From: Bacteroidota bacterium
Lineage (GTDB): Bacteria; Bacteroidota; Bacteroidia; Chitinophagales; Saprospiraceae
Length of the DNA stretch: 39,865 nt
NCBI GenBank assembly: GCA_029781095.1
Contig: JAKOXM010000789.1
Location: 1 to 39,865, forward strand
Direction: 5' to 3'
This document shows positions 23,586 through 32,435 of the stretch, in pieces. Within the stretch, counting starts at the first letter, position 1. Each line of letters opens with the position of its first letter. A program made the translations under genes and the position numbers. The notes under the pieces were generated by a model, which was not told the DNA's origin, did no database searches, and saw only the letters and a program-made list of their open reading frames with translations.

Positions 23586-23792
23586 ATGATTTTTCCTTTT
23601 GGCAAAAAAAGAGACATTCACGCCGACGACGAGCAAGACAACAAAAAAAGCAAGCTCGACGAAATTGAGGCTGATCTCACCGTTCTGGATAAGGACGAGA
23701 TGAACAAAGTGGAAGGCGGCAAGACGAGTTCCAACTCGTTTGGCAGCCTGAGCGACCTCCGCGACAGCCTCGGCGGCACCATTCCTTTATAA
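23586..23792 (+). CDS. Small double-glycine leader peptide, possible RiPP precursor
   Basis: This 68-residue peptide has a highly charged, acidic leader and the motif VLDKDEMNKVEGG (residues 33-45). That fits the double-glycine leader (Lxx.E[ML]xxIxGG) of Bacteroidota natural-product precursors of the TIGR04149 type. Cleavage after Gly45 would release a 23-residue core beginning KTSSNSFGSL. The core has seven Ser/Thr and no Cys, so it is not a lanthipeptide of the usual kind. The gene has its own promoter and a strong terminator. No modification enzyme, C39 peptidase or dedicated exporter is encoded in the window. It could be an orphan precursor matured by machinery elsewhere, or a small unmodified secreted peptide. 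Confidence 0.7.
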   Translation: MIFPFGKKRDIHADDEQDNKKSKLDEIEADLTVLDKDEMNKVEGGKTSSNSFGSLSDLRDSLGGTIPL

Positions 23793-23815
23793 TCAATTAC
23801 CGCCCCATACTTCGG

Positions 23816-23850
23816 AAGCCTTCTGTCGCTACGGGCAACAGAAGGCTTTT
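23816..23850 (+). terminator. Rho-independent terminator of the peptide gene
   Basis: AAGCCTTCTGT (23816-23826) pairs perfectly with ACAGAAGGCTT (23838-23848) around an 11-nt loop, and further T residues follow. It isolates the peptide gene from pnuC, whose start is 12 bp beyond. Confidence 0.85.
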
Positions 23851-23857
23851 ACATTTG
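23850..23857 (+). promoter_or_regulatory. -7 box directly before pnuC (possible leaderless mRNA)
   Basis: TACATTTG matches TAnnTTTG and ends 4 nt before the pnuC ATG. Transcription would begin at about the A of the start codon. No -33 element was recognised. Confidence 0.45.
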
Positions 23858-23861
23858 CCCC

Positions 23862-24482
23862 ATGGATATTCATCTTATCTGGCAGCAACTCCTGGAAGGC
23901 TTGCGCGCCACGACCTGGCTCGAATATATTGCCGTGTTTTTCGGCATCGCCAGCGTCATTTTCTCCCGACTCGAGAACATTTGGGTCTACCCGACCGGCA
24001 TCGTCAATACGACCGTTTACATCTACCTGAGCATCGTCGCCGGACTCTACGCGGAAGCGGGCGTCAATTTTTATTACACGGTCATGAGTATCGTTGGCTG
24101 GGTGCTTTGGGCGCAAAAGAAGGAAGGTGAAAAAGTATTGCACATCACACGGTCCTCCAGACGGGAGTGGCTGATCGCGCTGGCGTTTTTTGCAAGTTGC
24201 TGGCTCGTATTGTGGTGGGTATTAAGAAGTTACACCAACAGTACGGTGCCTTTGGCCGACGGCTTCGCGTCTGCCGCCGCCTATACCGGCATGTGGCTCA
24301 TGGCCCGCAAAAAACTGGAAAACTGGTTGTGGTGGATCGTCACCAACATTGCGTCCATTCCCCTCTATTTTATCAAAGGATTCGTTTTTACCAGTTTCCA
24401 GTACCTGGTCTTTCTCGTGCTGGCGGTGATGGGGTACGTTGAATGGCGAAGAAAAGCGGTCAAAGGCGGTAGCAGAGGGTAG
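23862..24482 (+). CDS. pnuC: PnuC-type nicotinamide riboside/mononucleotide transporter
   Basis: This 206-residue membrane protein has about seven spans and the PnuC pattern: WLEYIAVFFGIASVIFSRLENIWVYPTGIV near the N-terminus, YAEAGVNFYYTVMSIVGWVLW in the middle, and NWLWWIVTNIASIPLYFIKG towards the C-terminus. It takes up nicotinamide riboside by facilitated diffusion for NAD salvage. The ATG at 23862 begins the conserved region, leaving almost no room for a leader after the terminator of the preceding gene. The gene converges with cdsA; the stops are 19 bp apart. Confidence 0.93.
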   Translation: MDIHLIWQQLLEGLRATTWLEYIAVFFGIASVIFSRLENIWVYPTGIVNTTVYIYLSIVAGLYAEAGVNFYYTVMSIVGWVLWAQKKEGEKVLHITRSSRREWLIALAFFASCWLVLWWVLRSYTNSTVPLADGFASAAAYTGMWLMARKKLENWLWWIVTNIASIPLYFIKGFVFTSFQYLVFLVLAVMGYVEWRRKAVKGGSRG

Positions 24483-24501
24483 TTGGCAGGAGCATTTGCA
24501 T

Positions 24502-25305
24502 TCACAATATTTGAAGGGCCAGCCAGTAAAACGGGAGGGCGAAAACAAAGGCGTCGAAACGGTCGAGCATGCCGCCATGCCCCGGCAGCAGATTGCCCGA
24601 GTCTTTTACGCCGGCGCTGCGTTTGAGCATGCTCTCCACGAGATCGCCGAGTGTGCCGAAAACGGCAGCCACGGCGCCGAGCGCCAGCCATTCTGCTGTG
24701 GAAAAATCCTGAATAACATGCGACAAACCCCAGGCAATCAGCACAGTACATATTCCGCCGCCGAGCGTGCCTTCCCAGGTTTTTTTGGGCGAAATGCGCT
24801 CGAAAAGTTTGTGTTTTCCAAATTGAGAGCCTACAAAATATGCCATGGTGTCGTTGCTCCAGACCAGCAGCAGCAGCCCGAAAACGCGGCCGGGAGAATA
24901 GCCGCCGATATCCGTGGTAACCATCCAGTTCAGGAAAACGAAAGGAAAACAGATGTAAAAAAAACCGAGCAGATAATACGCTATGTTCTGAAACGGGCTC
25001 TTCGATGATAAAAACAACTCGACGATAAAACTGGTAAATGCAAGAAATACAAGGACATAAATCATCCCCGGCTGGGAATAAAACACGTTCTCGACAATCG
25101 GAAGCAATGGAACCATAGCCACAGCAATACCCCATATCCTCCGGAATTTTTTCCCCGGCTCATCGGGGAGCAAAATACCGAACAGTTCCCACAGGCAGCC
25201 GGCGATAATGACTCCGCACAGGATCGTAAACGACGCTTTCCCTCCATACACTCCTCCCAGCATAATTGCAGCAAAAAAAATCGCGGTTATAACGCGCTGA
25301 CGCAT
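24502..25305 (-). CDS. cdsA: Phosphatidate cytidylyltransferase
   Basis: This 267-residue integral membrane enzyme makes CDP-diacylglycerol from phosphatidate and CTP, the branch point of phospholipid synthesis. The C-terminal signature SMLKRSAGVKDSGNLLPGHG followed by GMLDRFDAFVF is complete, and the preceding WSNDTMAYFVGSQFGKHKL and SPKKTWEGTLGG motifs are intact. About seven spans are predicted and the length is normal. No clear promoter box was seen in the 94-bp gap upstream. Confidence 0.95.
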   Translation of the reverse strand: MRQRVITAIFFAAIMLGGVYGGKASFTILCGVIIAGCLWELFGILLPDEPGKKFRRIWGIAVAMVPLLPIVENVFYSQPGMIYVLVFLAFTSFIVELFLSSKSPFQNIAYYLLGFFYICFPFVFLNWMVTTDIGGYSPGRVFGLLLLVWSNDTMAYFVGSQFGKHKLFERISPKKTWEGTLGGGICTVLIAWGLSHVIQDFSTAEWLALGAVAAVFGTLGDLVESMLKRSAGVKDSGNLLPGHGGMLDRFDAFVFALPFYWLALQIL

Positions 25306-25399
25306 TTCGATGACTTTAATAACGAATGACGAATGACATACCGCCTTCGCTTCAGGCTATAGCGGGTAAAAAACGATACAAAACCAATCATTACGAAAC

Positions 25400-26635
25400 C
25401 TATCTCCCTTTAATACGCTCCCACAATTCGCCGAACGACCGTTTGCTGGTTTTTACGCTGCTCCGGTTCCGGTTATTCTGAGCCGCATCCCATTCACCTT
25501 TTCCGTTTTTGAAAAGCAAAAAGGGAAATACATAATTGTTATCCCGAAGCGAATCGCCCAGCAACCCGAACCGCAGGTCAGTCACTTGCAGCGTATCGCC
25601 GTTATATGGTTTTACGCTGTAATAACCGTTTGAAAACCAGCGCAGGAAATGGTAGGCGCGGTCATTCCCGGGAATCCCGTCGAGCAATTCGTGCCGTTTG
25701 GGGATCGTCGACAGTGGTGCAAATACCTCCGAGCGGTCGTTGAATCCGTACATGCCGTAAATAAACGAGCTGTCCGTTTCCGCAATTCCGTACCAGGCGA
25801 TGTTGTTAAAGATCGATGGATTGGTCATATATCGTTGATAATGAACACCCTTTTCCTGCAAGGTTTGTTCGAAAATTCGATCTGCCTGTATTTTATGCCA
25901 ACCGGCGTACAGGCATATATAACCACAGAACCAGGCAATCCCGGCCCAGTTGAATACAACCCTCTGCCGGGCCGATTGCGAAAACCGGGAAGCGATGATC
26001 AGGCAGATGGCAAAGGGAATGGTAGCCAGCGGGTCCACTACCGAAATCGTGTTCCATTGTACCCGGTAGTCGCTGAAAGGTTGCCAGATCTGCGTGCCGA
26101 AATTGGTAAAACAATCGAGGATCGGGTGGGTGAAAATGCTCCAGAAAAACAGCAAAACCCAGGTCATATAAGGCGCTTCCACGAGAGAAAGATCCCTGCG
26201 CCAATACTCTTTCCAGAGTTTCCAGGCAAACCAGGCACCGAGCAAAACCGTCGGGATGAGTATGTATAAACTGATTCCGTGCCCAACCAGAACCGGAATA
26301 AAATTGATGGCCGCCAATGCCGCCATGAAGAACAGCAGCCAGATCAGCATTGCCCATAACTTATAACCCCGCAGTTTATAGATACCGTTGTGGTAAAACC
26401 ACTGGGTGAGTTTGGCCAGACCCCACGGCGCCAGTGCAGCAAACAAAAAGGAATGCATAAACCCTCGGTGAAAGGACGTGCTGTTGATCTCGTTTGTAAA
26501 AAACACGGCAAATACGTCCAGATCGGGGATTGTGCCCCCCACAGCCCCCCACAACATGGCCCGGTTGCCGAGTTTTCTGCCCGCTATCGCTTCGCCGCAG
26601 GCCGCTCCCAGCACGATTTGAGTTAGTGAATCCAT
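25400..26635 (-). CDS. YdjM-like membrane-bound metal-dependent hydrolase (DUF457)
   Basis: This 411-residue protein begins MDSLTQIVLGAACGEAIAG and has GGTIPDLDVF, HRGFMHS and FTHPILDCFTNFGTQ, the Asp/His-containing motifs of the DUF457/YdjM family of inner-membrane metal-dependent hydrolases. About eight spans cover residues 1-240, and a 170-residue soluble domain follows, which is longer than the minimal family. The substrate is unknown. It lies 20 bp after the gene for a small secreted protein and is probably in the same operon; the gap holds repeated CATTGATT words. Confidence 0.85.
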   Translation of the reverse strand: MDSLTQIVLGAACGEAIAGRKLGNRAMLWGAVGGTIPDLDVFAVFFTNEINSTSFHRGFMHSFLFAALAPWGLAKLTQWFYHNGIYKLRGYKLWAMLIWLLFFMAALAAINFIPVLVGHGISLYILIPTVLLGAWFAWKLWKEYWRRDLSLVEAPYMTWVLLFFWSIFTHPILDCFTNFGTQIWQPFSDYRVQWNTISVVDPLATIPFAICLIIASRFSQSARQRVVFNWAGIAWFCGYICLYAGWHKIQADRIFEQTLQEKGVHYQRYMTNPSIFNNIAWYGIAETDSSFIYGMYGFNDRSEVFAPLSTIPKRHELLDGIPGNDRAYHFLRWFSNGYYSVKPYNGDTLQVTDLRFGLLGDSLRDNNYVFPFLLFKNGKGEWDAAQNNRNRSSVKTSKRSFGELWERIKGR

Positions 26636-26655
26636 TGTTTCATTGATTCATTGAT
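26636..26655. repeat. CATTGATT microrepeat
   Basis: Tandem ATTGATTC words fill the 20-bp gap between two genes. The reverse complement of the same word occurs at 5783-5793. Confidence 0.45.
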
Positions 26656-27195
26656 TCATTGTCGCTTGAGTGTCGCCCGCTGAAAAACGCTGAACGGATA
26701 GGTTTTTACTTCCGGAATGTCTTCCTCTCCCTGTTTGGTGTTGCCCGTGCTGCTCGCTTCTTTCTCCATGCCCGACATCACTTCAAATACCATCGTTTGG
26801 TCGTCCGTTTTTTCATAGGTACACAGCACACGGCTGCCTTGCACCACAAACCAGCACATGAGTTTCGGACCGCACAAATAACTTTCCATGACAATGGAGT
26901 TCTTTTCGTCCACTTTCCATATGCCTTTTTCGGGTGCGACAGGCACCAGTTCATAAGGCCGCCAGTCCTTTTCTTTGGAGTCATAAACAAGCCCGAAGGT
27001 ATAACGCCCCTCCTTCGAGGTGTCAATTTTGTGGATTTCAACGGTCATGGCCACTGACTGGACCTTCCCTTTTCCATTAAAAATATCGAGTGTTCCGGTC
27101 CAGTCGCCCTGCCAGGATTCCGGAAATGTTCCAGGGGTTTGGGCGGAGAGGCATTGCAGACCAAATATTGAAAAGCAGATAATGTAAAATCGCAT
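26656..27195 (-). CDS. Small secreted protein, lipocalin-like
   Basis: This 179-residue protein has a signal peptide (MRFYIICFSIFGLQCLSAQ) and a single beta-rich domain. It reads WQGDWTGTLDIFNGKGKVQS, then KGIWKVDEKNSIVMESYLCG, MCWFVVQGSRVLCTYEK and a final strand. The alternation of strands suggests a lipocalin- or avidin-like barrel, but no family could be named. It should be periplasmic or exported. It precedes the YdjM-like gene by 20 bp. Confidence 0.7.
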   Translation of the reverse strand: MRFYIICFSIFGLQCLSAQTPGTFPESWQGDWTGTLDIFNGKGKVQSVAMTVEIHKIDTSKEGRYTFGLVYDSKEKDWRPYELVPVAPEKGIWKVDEKNSIVMESYLCGPKLMCWFVVQGSRVLCTYEKTDDQTMVFEVMSGMEKEASSTGNTKQGEEDIPEVKTYPFSVFQRATLKRQ

Positions 27196-27238
27196 ATCAA
27201 AGCATATTTGTACCCTGACGAGGTGGCGAAATGAGCGG

Positions 27239-27246
27239 CAAAAGTA
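27239..27246 (-). promoter_or_regulatory. -7 box upstream of the secreted-protein/YdjM operon
   Basis: On the minus strand TACTTTTG matches TAnnTTTG, about 44 bp before the start at 27195. No -33 element was recognised. The divergent DUF4153 gene has no clear box in the same gap. Confidence 0.5.
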
Positions 27247-27339
27247 GACAACAATCTACTCAGGCAGGAAAAATGACTACTTTTCGCCGATTGAATCGAC
27301 GAATTATTCCATTCATCCGAATTACGTACCTGCAAATCT

Positions 27340-29127
27340 ATGAAACTACCTTCACCCGGCTTTCTGCTCGATGCTTTTTCAAGGGCTAGCCGGCGCTTTC
27401 CGGGCGCGATGTTGTGCGCTGTTGCTGGCGTGGCTATGATTATTACCATTATCGACAACCAGGATCGCACCGATGGCGACTGGGTATTGAAAACCTGGCT
27501 GGCCTGCCAACTCGGCCTGCCGTTGCTGACCGGCCTCGTCGCTTTTTCAGAATCGAAAGGCTGGGACGAAAAGCGCGGATGGCTGCTGCAGGGCGCAGGG
27601 CTGCTGGCATCGGCAGCCTACGGTTTTTTCCTCGAACCAAAAGCCGAATCCTTCGAATATGTGGGATTGCCCCGTTTTATCGTTTTGCTCCTCACCGCCC
27701 ACCTGTTCACTGCGGTAGCGCCTTACCTGAACCGGCGGTCGGTCAACAACTTTTGGGAATACAACAGGGAATTGTTTGCCAACATCGTCATCGGCGCCGT
27801 ATTCACCCTGATCCTTTTCGCCGGTTTGTCCGTGGCCATTTTGGCCGTAGATCAGTTATTCGACCTGAAAATCAATTACCGTATTTACCCCAAGCTGTTC
27901 GTATTGCTGGCAGGCATTTTCAATACCGTTTATTTTCTTTTTCATTTTCCGCCGCAATACGAGTTCAGCGAAACGGACACGAGCTACAACGCCCTTTTCA
28001 AGAACCTTTGCAAATACATCCTGATCCCGATCGTAGGTACGTACATCCTGATTCTCTACATATACGGAGGCAAAATCCTCGTTACCTGGAGCCTGCCAAG
28101 GGGCTGGGTATCTTCACTGGTGCTCGGGTTCGCAGTGGCCGGTATTTTTACATACCTGCTCAACTTTTACCTGCCGGAGCACGACGAGAGCGTCTGGGTA
28201 CGCGCTTACAGGCGCTGGTTCTGGTGGATACAATTGCCGCTCACCGCACTGCTGTTCGCAGCCATTGCCCGGCGCATAAGCGATTACGGGGTGACTGAAA
28301 TGCGTTTTCTGGTAGCCCATCTCGGTGTATGGCTGGCGGTTACATGCCTGTATTTTTTGTTCTCCAGACACGACAACATCAAGTTTATCCCGGTTTCACT
28401 GGGGATATTCGCACTGGCATTCGCCTTCGGCCCGCTGAACGCTTTCAGCGTTTCGGAACGAAGCCAGGTTCGGATGCTTGAAAATCTGCTGCAAAAGCAC
28501 GGCCGGCTTGTCAATGGCCGGCTTAAACAGGACAGTTCGGCAGTCGAAATTGCCGATCTGAACAAGATCAAATCCGGGTTTGAATTTCTGGAGCGCCGGA
28601 ATTTGCTCGGTCACATGACCTGGCTGCCCATGCCGCTTGGCAGTTTTCCAAAAATGGGAGGCGTATACACTGATGCCGACAAGGTTGTGGCCTGGATGGG
28701 GATCGGTACGAATGAACAGTATGCGGAAAATGAATATTTACCGGTCAGAAGCACCAAACAGCCTTTTGAAGGAATCGATGTAAAAGGATTTTCTTCTTTC
28801 TACAAAATCGGGCTCAACACCCCGGGAGAAAAAAGGAGCGGTTACTTTTTTAACCTCTCGGAAGACGGTCTGCACATCGACTGGAAACAGGCAAAATCAG
28901 GACGTGTCACCACGATCGAATCTTTCGACCTCGAGCCTACGATTAAAAAATGGCTCTCCATGAAACAATACGGCGACCTCGAATTGGCTCTGGAAGATAA
29001 TTATTTCGATCTGGCGGGGCGAAAAGGCAATCTCCGCGTTTTCCTCATGGAAGCCGTGATCAATCAGGGAGCCGCTAAAAAGAAACTGCAATCCTTTAAC
29101 AGTTACGTGTTTTTAAAAGAAAAGTAA
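27340..29127 (+). CDS. DUF4153 domain-containing membrane protein
   Basis: This 595-residue protein has about twelve membrane spans over residues 20-365 and a 230-residue soluble C-terminal domain. It matches the DUF4153 family by its layout and by segments such as NRELFANIVIGAVFTLILFA, FHFPPQYEF and NLCKYILIPIVGTYILILYI. The family is widespread but uncharacterised. The C-terminal domain (KNLRVFLMEA-like end) has no recognised relatives. It is transcribed divergently from the small secreted protein and is followed 34 bp later by the M1 peptidase gene. Confidence 0.85.
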   Translation: MKLPSPGFLLDAFSRASRRFPGAMLCAVAGVAMIITIIDNQDRTDGDWVLKTWLACQLGLPLLTGLVAFSESKGWDEKRGWLLQGAGLLASAAYGFFLEPKAESFEYVGLPRFIVLLLTAHLFTAVAPYLNRRSVNNFWEYNRELFANIVIGAVFTLILFAGLSVAILAVDQLFDLKINYRIYPKLFVLLAGIFNTVYFLFHFPPQYEFSETDTSYNALFKNLCKYILIPIVGTYILILYIYGGKILVTWSLPRGWVSSLVLGFAVAGIFTYLLNFYLPEHDESVWVRAYRRWFWWIQLPLTALLFAAIARRISDYGVTEMRFLVAHLGVWLAVTCLYFLFSRHDNIKFIPVSLGIFALAFAFGPLNAFSVSERSQVRMLENLLQKHGRLVNGRLKQDSSAVEIADLNKIKSGFEFLERRNLLGHMTWLPMPLGSFPKMGGVYTDADKVVAWMGIGTNEQYAENEYLPVRSTKQPFEGIDVKGFSSFYKIGLNTPGEKRSGYFFNLSEDGLHIDWKQAKSGRVTTIESFDLEPTIKKWLSMKQYGDLELALEDNYFDLAGRKGNLRVFLMEAVINQGAAKKKLQSFNSYVFLKEK

Positions 29128-29161
29128 CCCTCCTGCAAGATATTGACTAACAGTCTTTTCT

Positions 29162-32100
29162 ATGAACAGAACAATGTCGCCCGGTCGGGCATTTCCGGTC
29201 ATTTTCCTTTTACCTGCGCTCCTCTTTTCCCAAAAAACGGAAATATCAAAACCCTACTTCCAGCAGGAAGTCAACTATAAAATTGCGGTAACCCTGAACG
29301 ATACGGCCCATACGGTTAGCGGCAACATAGCGGTCGAATATATCAACCGTTCTCCGGACGCGCTCGACGAAATCTGGATGCACCTGTGGGGAAACGCGTT
29401 CAAAAATCGCCAAACGGCTTTTTGCAAACAAAAACTCCGCGACGGCAGTACGGGGTTTTACTTCGCCGAGGAGAAAGACCTGGGCTATTTTAAAAACCTG
29501 GATTTCACTGTTAACGGTCAGAAAGCGATCTGGAAATACGATCCGCAAAACCCCGACATCGCAGTGATAAAACTTGCGCAACCACTTCTGCCGGGCGATC
29601 ACATCGACATTGCCACGCCGTTTTTGCTCAAAATCCCCGCTTCCTTTTCCCGCCTCGGTCATGTCGGCACCTCTTACCAGATGACCCAATGGTTTCCGAA
29701 ACCGGCCGTGTACGACAACCGCGGCTGGCATGCCATGCCCTACCTCGATATGGGCGAATTTTACTCCGAGTTCGGCTCCTTCGACGTGACCATCACCCTG
29801 CCGGAAAATTATGTGGTCGGCGCGACCGGCACATTACAGACACCTTCCGAACTCGAATTTTTGGCAAAAAAAGAAACGGAATCGCGTGGAAAACTCGCCA
29901 ACGGCGTGGATGAGAAGCACGACCCGTTTCCGGCTTCGAGCACAACCATGAAGACCATCCGGTACACTGCGGAAATGGTGCACGATTTTGCCTGGTTTGC
30001 CGACAAACGTTTTTTTGTCCTCAAAGACACCGCCCGCCTCGCTTCGGGCAGGACGGTGGATTGCTGGGCGATGTTCACGACGTCGGAGGCCGGGTTGTGG
30101 AAAAAAGGCGCTTTTTACGTCCGCCGGGCAGTGGAATTTTACTCCGAAAAAGTGGGCGAATATCCGTGGCCGCATACAACGGCCGTACACTCGGCGCTCA
30201 GCGCGGGTGGCGGCATGGAATACCCGATGATCACTGTGATCGGAAATTCCGGCTCGCCGAAAGACCTCGACGACGTCATCGCGCATGAAGTGGGCCACAA
30301 CTGGTTTTACGGTATCCTTGCTTCCAACGAACGCGATCATCCGTTCATGGACGAAGGCATCAATTCTTACTATGAAAACCGGTACATGAAGCAATACTAC
30401 GACTCTTATGAACCGGTCTCTTTGCCCAAATTTCTTTTCAACCCCGCTCAAAGCGGCTCCCTGCTCGAAAATGGCTATCTTTTACTGGCCCGCGAGCACA
30501 AAGACACCCCTCCGGATACGCACTCCAACGATTTTACACCGCTCGCCTACGGCCTTCAGGTGTACATGAAAACGGCCTTGTGCCTGAACTGGCTGGAAAA
30601 ATCCGTCGGTACGGAACGCCTCGACGCAGCCATGCAGGCGTACTACCGGAAATGGCAGTTCCGGCACCCTTACCCGGAAGATCTGCGCAATACCTGGCAA
30701 GAAGCGGGCATGGACGAGGAATGGTGGTTTGAGACCATTCAAACACAAAAGCAAGCCGATTTCGCGCTGAAAAGCGTCAAAAAGGAAGACGATCACTTTA
30801 CCCTCGAGGTGGGCAACAAAGGCGATCTGGATGCCCCGTTTTCGGTTACTGCGATGAAAGCCGGAAAGCCGCTCGAGACAAAATGGTACTCCGGAAAAAT
30901 AGGCCCGGGACAGGATTTTCGAATCATTTCCCACGAGATGGAGGCCGACGCATTCGTCATAGACCACGACCACGATGCGCTGGACGTCAACCGGAAAAAC
31001 AACACGCGCCGGGTGAAAGGTCTTCTGCCGGGCTTTGAACCGCTGGAAATAAAGGGCATTGCAGCGTTTGAGCATCCCGACCGCAGTACCATCGCCCTGC
31101 TCCCCTGGCTGGGCTGGAACAACTACGACAAAATGATGCTCGGTGTTTTGTTGTACAACCCGCCCGGTCCGACGCGCGCTTTTCAGTATTATATCGCACC
31201 GGGTTTTGCCACGGGCTCCAAACAATTCACGGGGCTGGCCGATCTGCGCTGGAAATTATATCCAGGCGGCTTGTTTCCGCGCATTACCGTAGGTTTGAGT
31301 GCAAAAACCTTCGATTTTGATTACAACTGGAAGGACGATTATTACCTGAAATTTTACCGTTTTGTACCGCAGGTCCGCGCCGAGTTGCGCGATCGTTCCA
31401 TATCGTTCCGGCACGCCCTGAATTTTCGGGTCCTGTTTATCGGAAAACAAAATGATGTTCGCACGGATGGCGTATTCACCGGAAAAGAGTACGACCGGTA
31501 CACGATTTCCGAACTGCGCTACGAAGCCGAACAGCGAAAAGCCCCCAACCCCTTCAGACTTGTCACCGCCCTCGAATGGCAAAATGGCCGCGACGCTTTC
31601 GGCGATCAGGGTAAGTACCTGCGCAGTTCCCTGGAATGGCAGCAAAAGTATTTTTACGCTCCCGGCAGAAAGATCACCCTGCGCGCATTCGCCGGTGTTT
31701 TTCTGCAAAATGACCGCCGCCATGATGGCATCATCGCCGGGGACCCGGCGCAGGCTTCCTTTGCGCTAAACCCGCAAGGATTTAATGATTACCGTTTTGA
31801 CGGATTGTTCCTCGACCGGAATGGCACGGAAGGAAAACTTGCCCGGCAGGTAAGCCAGACGGAGGGCGGCTTTAAAGGCGCCTTCGGTTCGCCGTTTGCC
31901 GGCTTCGTCGGGAACTCCAACAATTATATCCTTGCCCTCAACCTGAAAGCGGATCTGCCGCGTCGCCTGCCGCTCGGAATCCCGCTCAAACCCTGGTTCG
32001 ATATCGGCTATTTCGACGACGCAACGCCTTTGGGCGCAAATCGCCCGAAAAGCGAGCAGTTACTGTGGAGCGGCGGCCTGATGTTTGAATTTTTCAATGG

Positions 32101-32284
32101 CAGCGTGGAAGTGTATCTCCCGCTGGTAAATTCCAAAACACTGAAGGACAGGTATTGCGAAGCCGGTGGCGGCAGCAACAATTCAGCGCTGTTTTGCGGC
32201 GGCAATTACCTGAAGTGGATTTCGTGGAGCATTCGGCTTCCGAGGCTCGACCCTTCGGAGGTTCTGGAAAGTCTGGCGCGGTGA
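29162..32284 (+). CDS. M1 family metallopeptidase with barrel-like C-terminal region
   Basis: This 1040-residue secreted protein has a signal peptide (residues 4-22) and an N-terminal beta domain. The M1 catalytic domain carries the zinc site H375-E-V-G-H379 with Glu398 after 18 residues. The GxMEN motif reads GGMEY (350-354), so the usual Asn that binds the substrate amino terminus is Tyr. From about residue 655 to the end the sequence changes to alternating aromatic/polar strands (FQYYIAPGF, ITVGLSAKTFDFDYNW), resembling an outer-membrane barrel of the BamA/D15 kind. It may therefore be an outer-membrane-anchored peptidase; the barrel assignment is inferred. Confidence 0.85.
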   Translation: MNRTMSPGRAFPVIFLLPALLFSQKTEISKPYFQQEVNYKIAVTLNDTAHTVSGNIAVEYINRSPDALDEIWMHLWGNAFKNRQTAFCKQKLRDGSTGFYFAEEKDLGYFKNLDFTVNGQKAIWKYDPQNPDIAVIKLAQPLLPGDHIDIATPFLLKIPASFSRLGHVGTSYQMTQWFPKPAVYDNRGWHAMPYLDMGEFYSEFGSFDVTITLPENYVVGATGTLQTPSELEFLAKKETESRGKLANGVDEKHDPFPASSTTMKTIRYTAEMVHDFAWFADKRFFVLKDTARLASGRTVDCWAMFTTSEAGLWKKGAFYVRRAVEFYSEKVGEYPWPHTTAVHSALSAGGGMEYPMITVIGNSGSPKDLDDVIAHEVGHNWFYGILASNERDHPFMDEGINSYYENRYMKQYYDSYEPVSLPKFLFNPAQSGSLLENGYLLLAREHKDTPPDTHSNDFTPLAYGLQVYMKTALCLNWLEKSVGTERLDAAMQAYYRKWQFRHPYPEDLRNTWQEAGMDEEWWFETIQTQKQADFALKSVKKEDDHFTLEVGNKGDLDAPFSVTAMKAGKPLETKWYSGKIGPGQDFRIISHEMEADAFVIDHDHDALDVNRKNNTRRVKGLLPGFEPLEIKGIAAFEHPDRSTIALLPWLGWNNYDKMMLGVLLYNPPGPTRAFQYYIAPGFATGSKQFTGLADLRWKLYPGGLFPRITVGLSAKTFDFDYNWKDDYYLKFYRFVPQVRAELRDRSISFRHALNFRVLFIGKQNDVRTDGVFTGKEYDRYTISELRYEAEQRKAPNPFRLVTALEWQNGRDAFGDQGKYLRSSLEWQQKYFYAPGRKITLRAFAGVFLQNDRRHDGIIAGDPAQASFALNPQGFNDYRFDGLFLDRNGTEGKLARQVSQTEGGFKGAFGSPFAGFVGNSNNYILALNLKADLPRRLPLGIPLKPWFDIGYFDDATPLGANRPKSEQLLWSGGLMFEFFNGSVEVYLPLVNSKTLKDRYCEAGGGSNNSALFCGGNYLKWISWSIRLPRLDPSEVLESLAR

Positions 32285-32297
32285 GGTGGCCTGGGTT

Positions 32298-32376
32298 GAT
32301 GGCACACGGATTAAACGAATTGAACACGGATCGAATTTGAAAATCCGTGTCCAATTCGTTTAATCCGTGTGCCATC
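32298..32376. repeat. 34-bp-stem hairpin repeat
   Basis: The arms 32298-32331 and 32343-32376 are reverse complements with a single mismatch and enclose an 11-nt loop. The arms contain CACGGATTAAACGAATT, a word of the type seen in interspersed repeats of many bacteria. It lies between the convergent M1 peptidase and efflux-transporter genes and may terminate both. Confidence 0.9.
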
Positions 32377-32435
32377 TTCGAACATCAGGCCTGACCAAAT
32401 CACACCCATACCCTTTCCTTATCGGATAGCAATAC

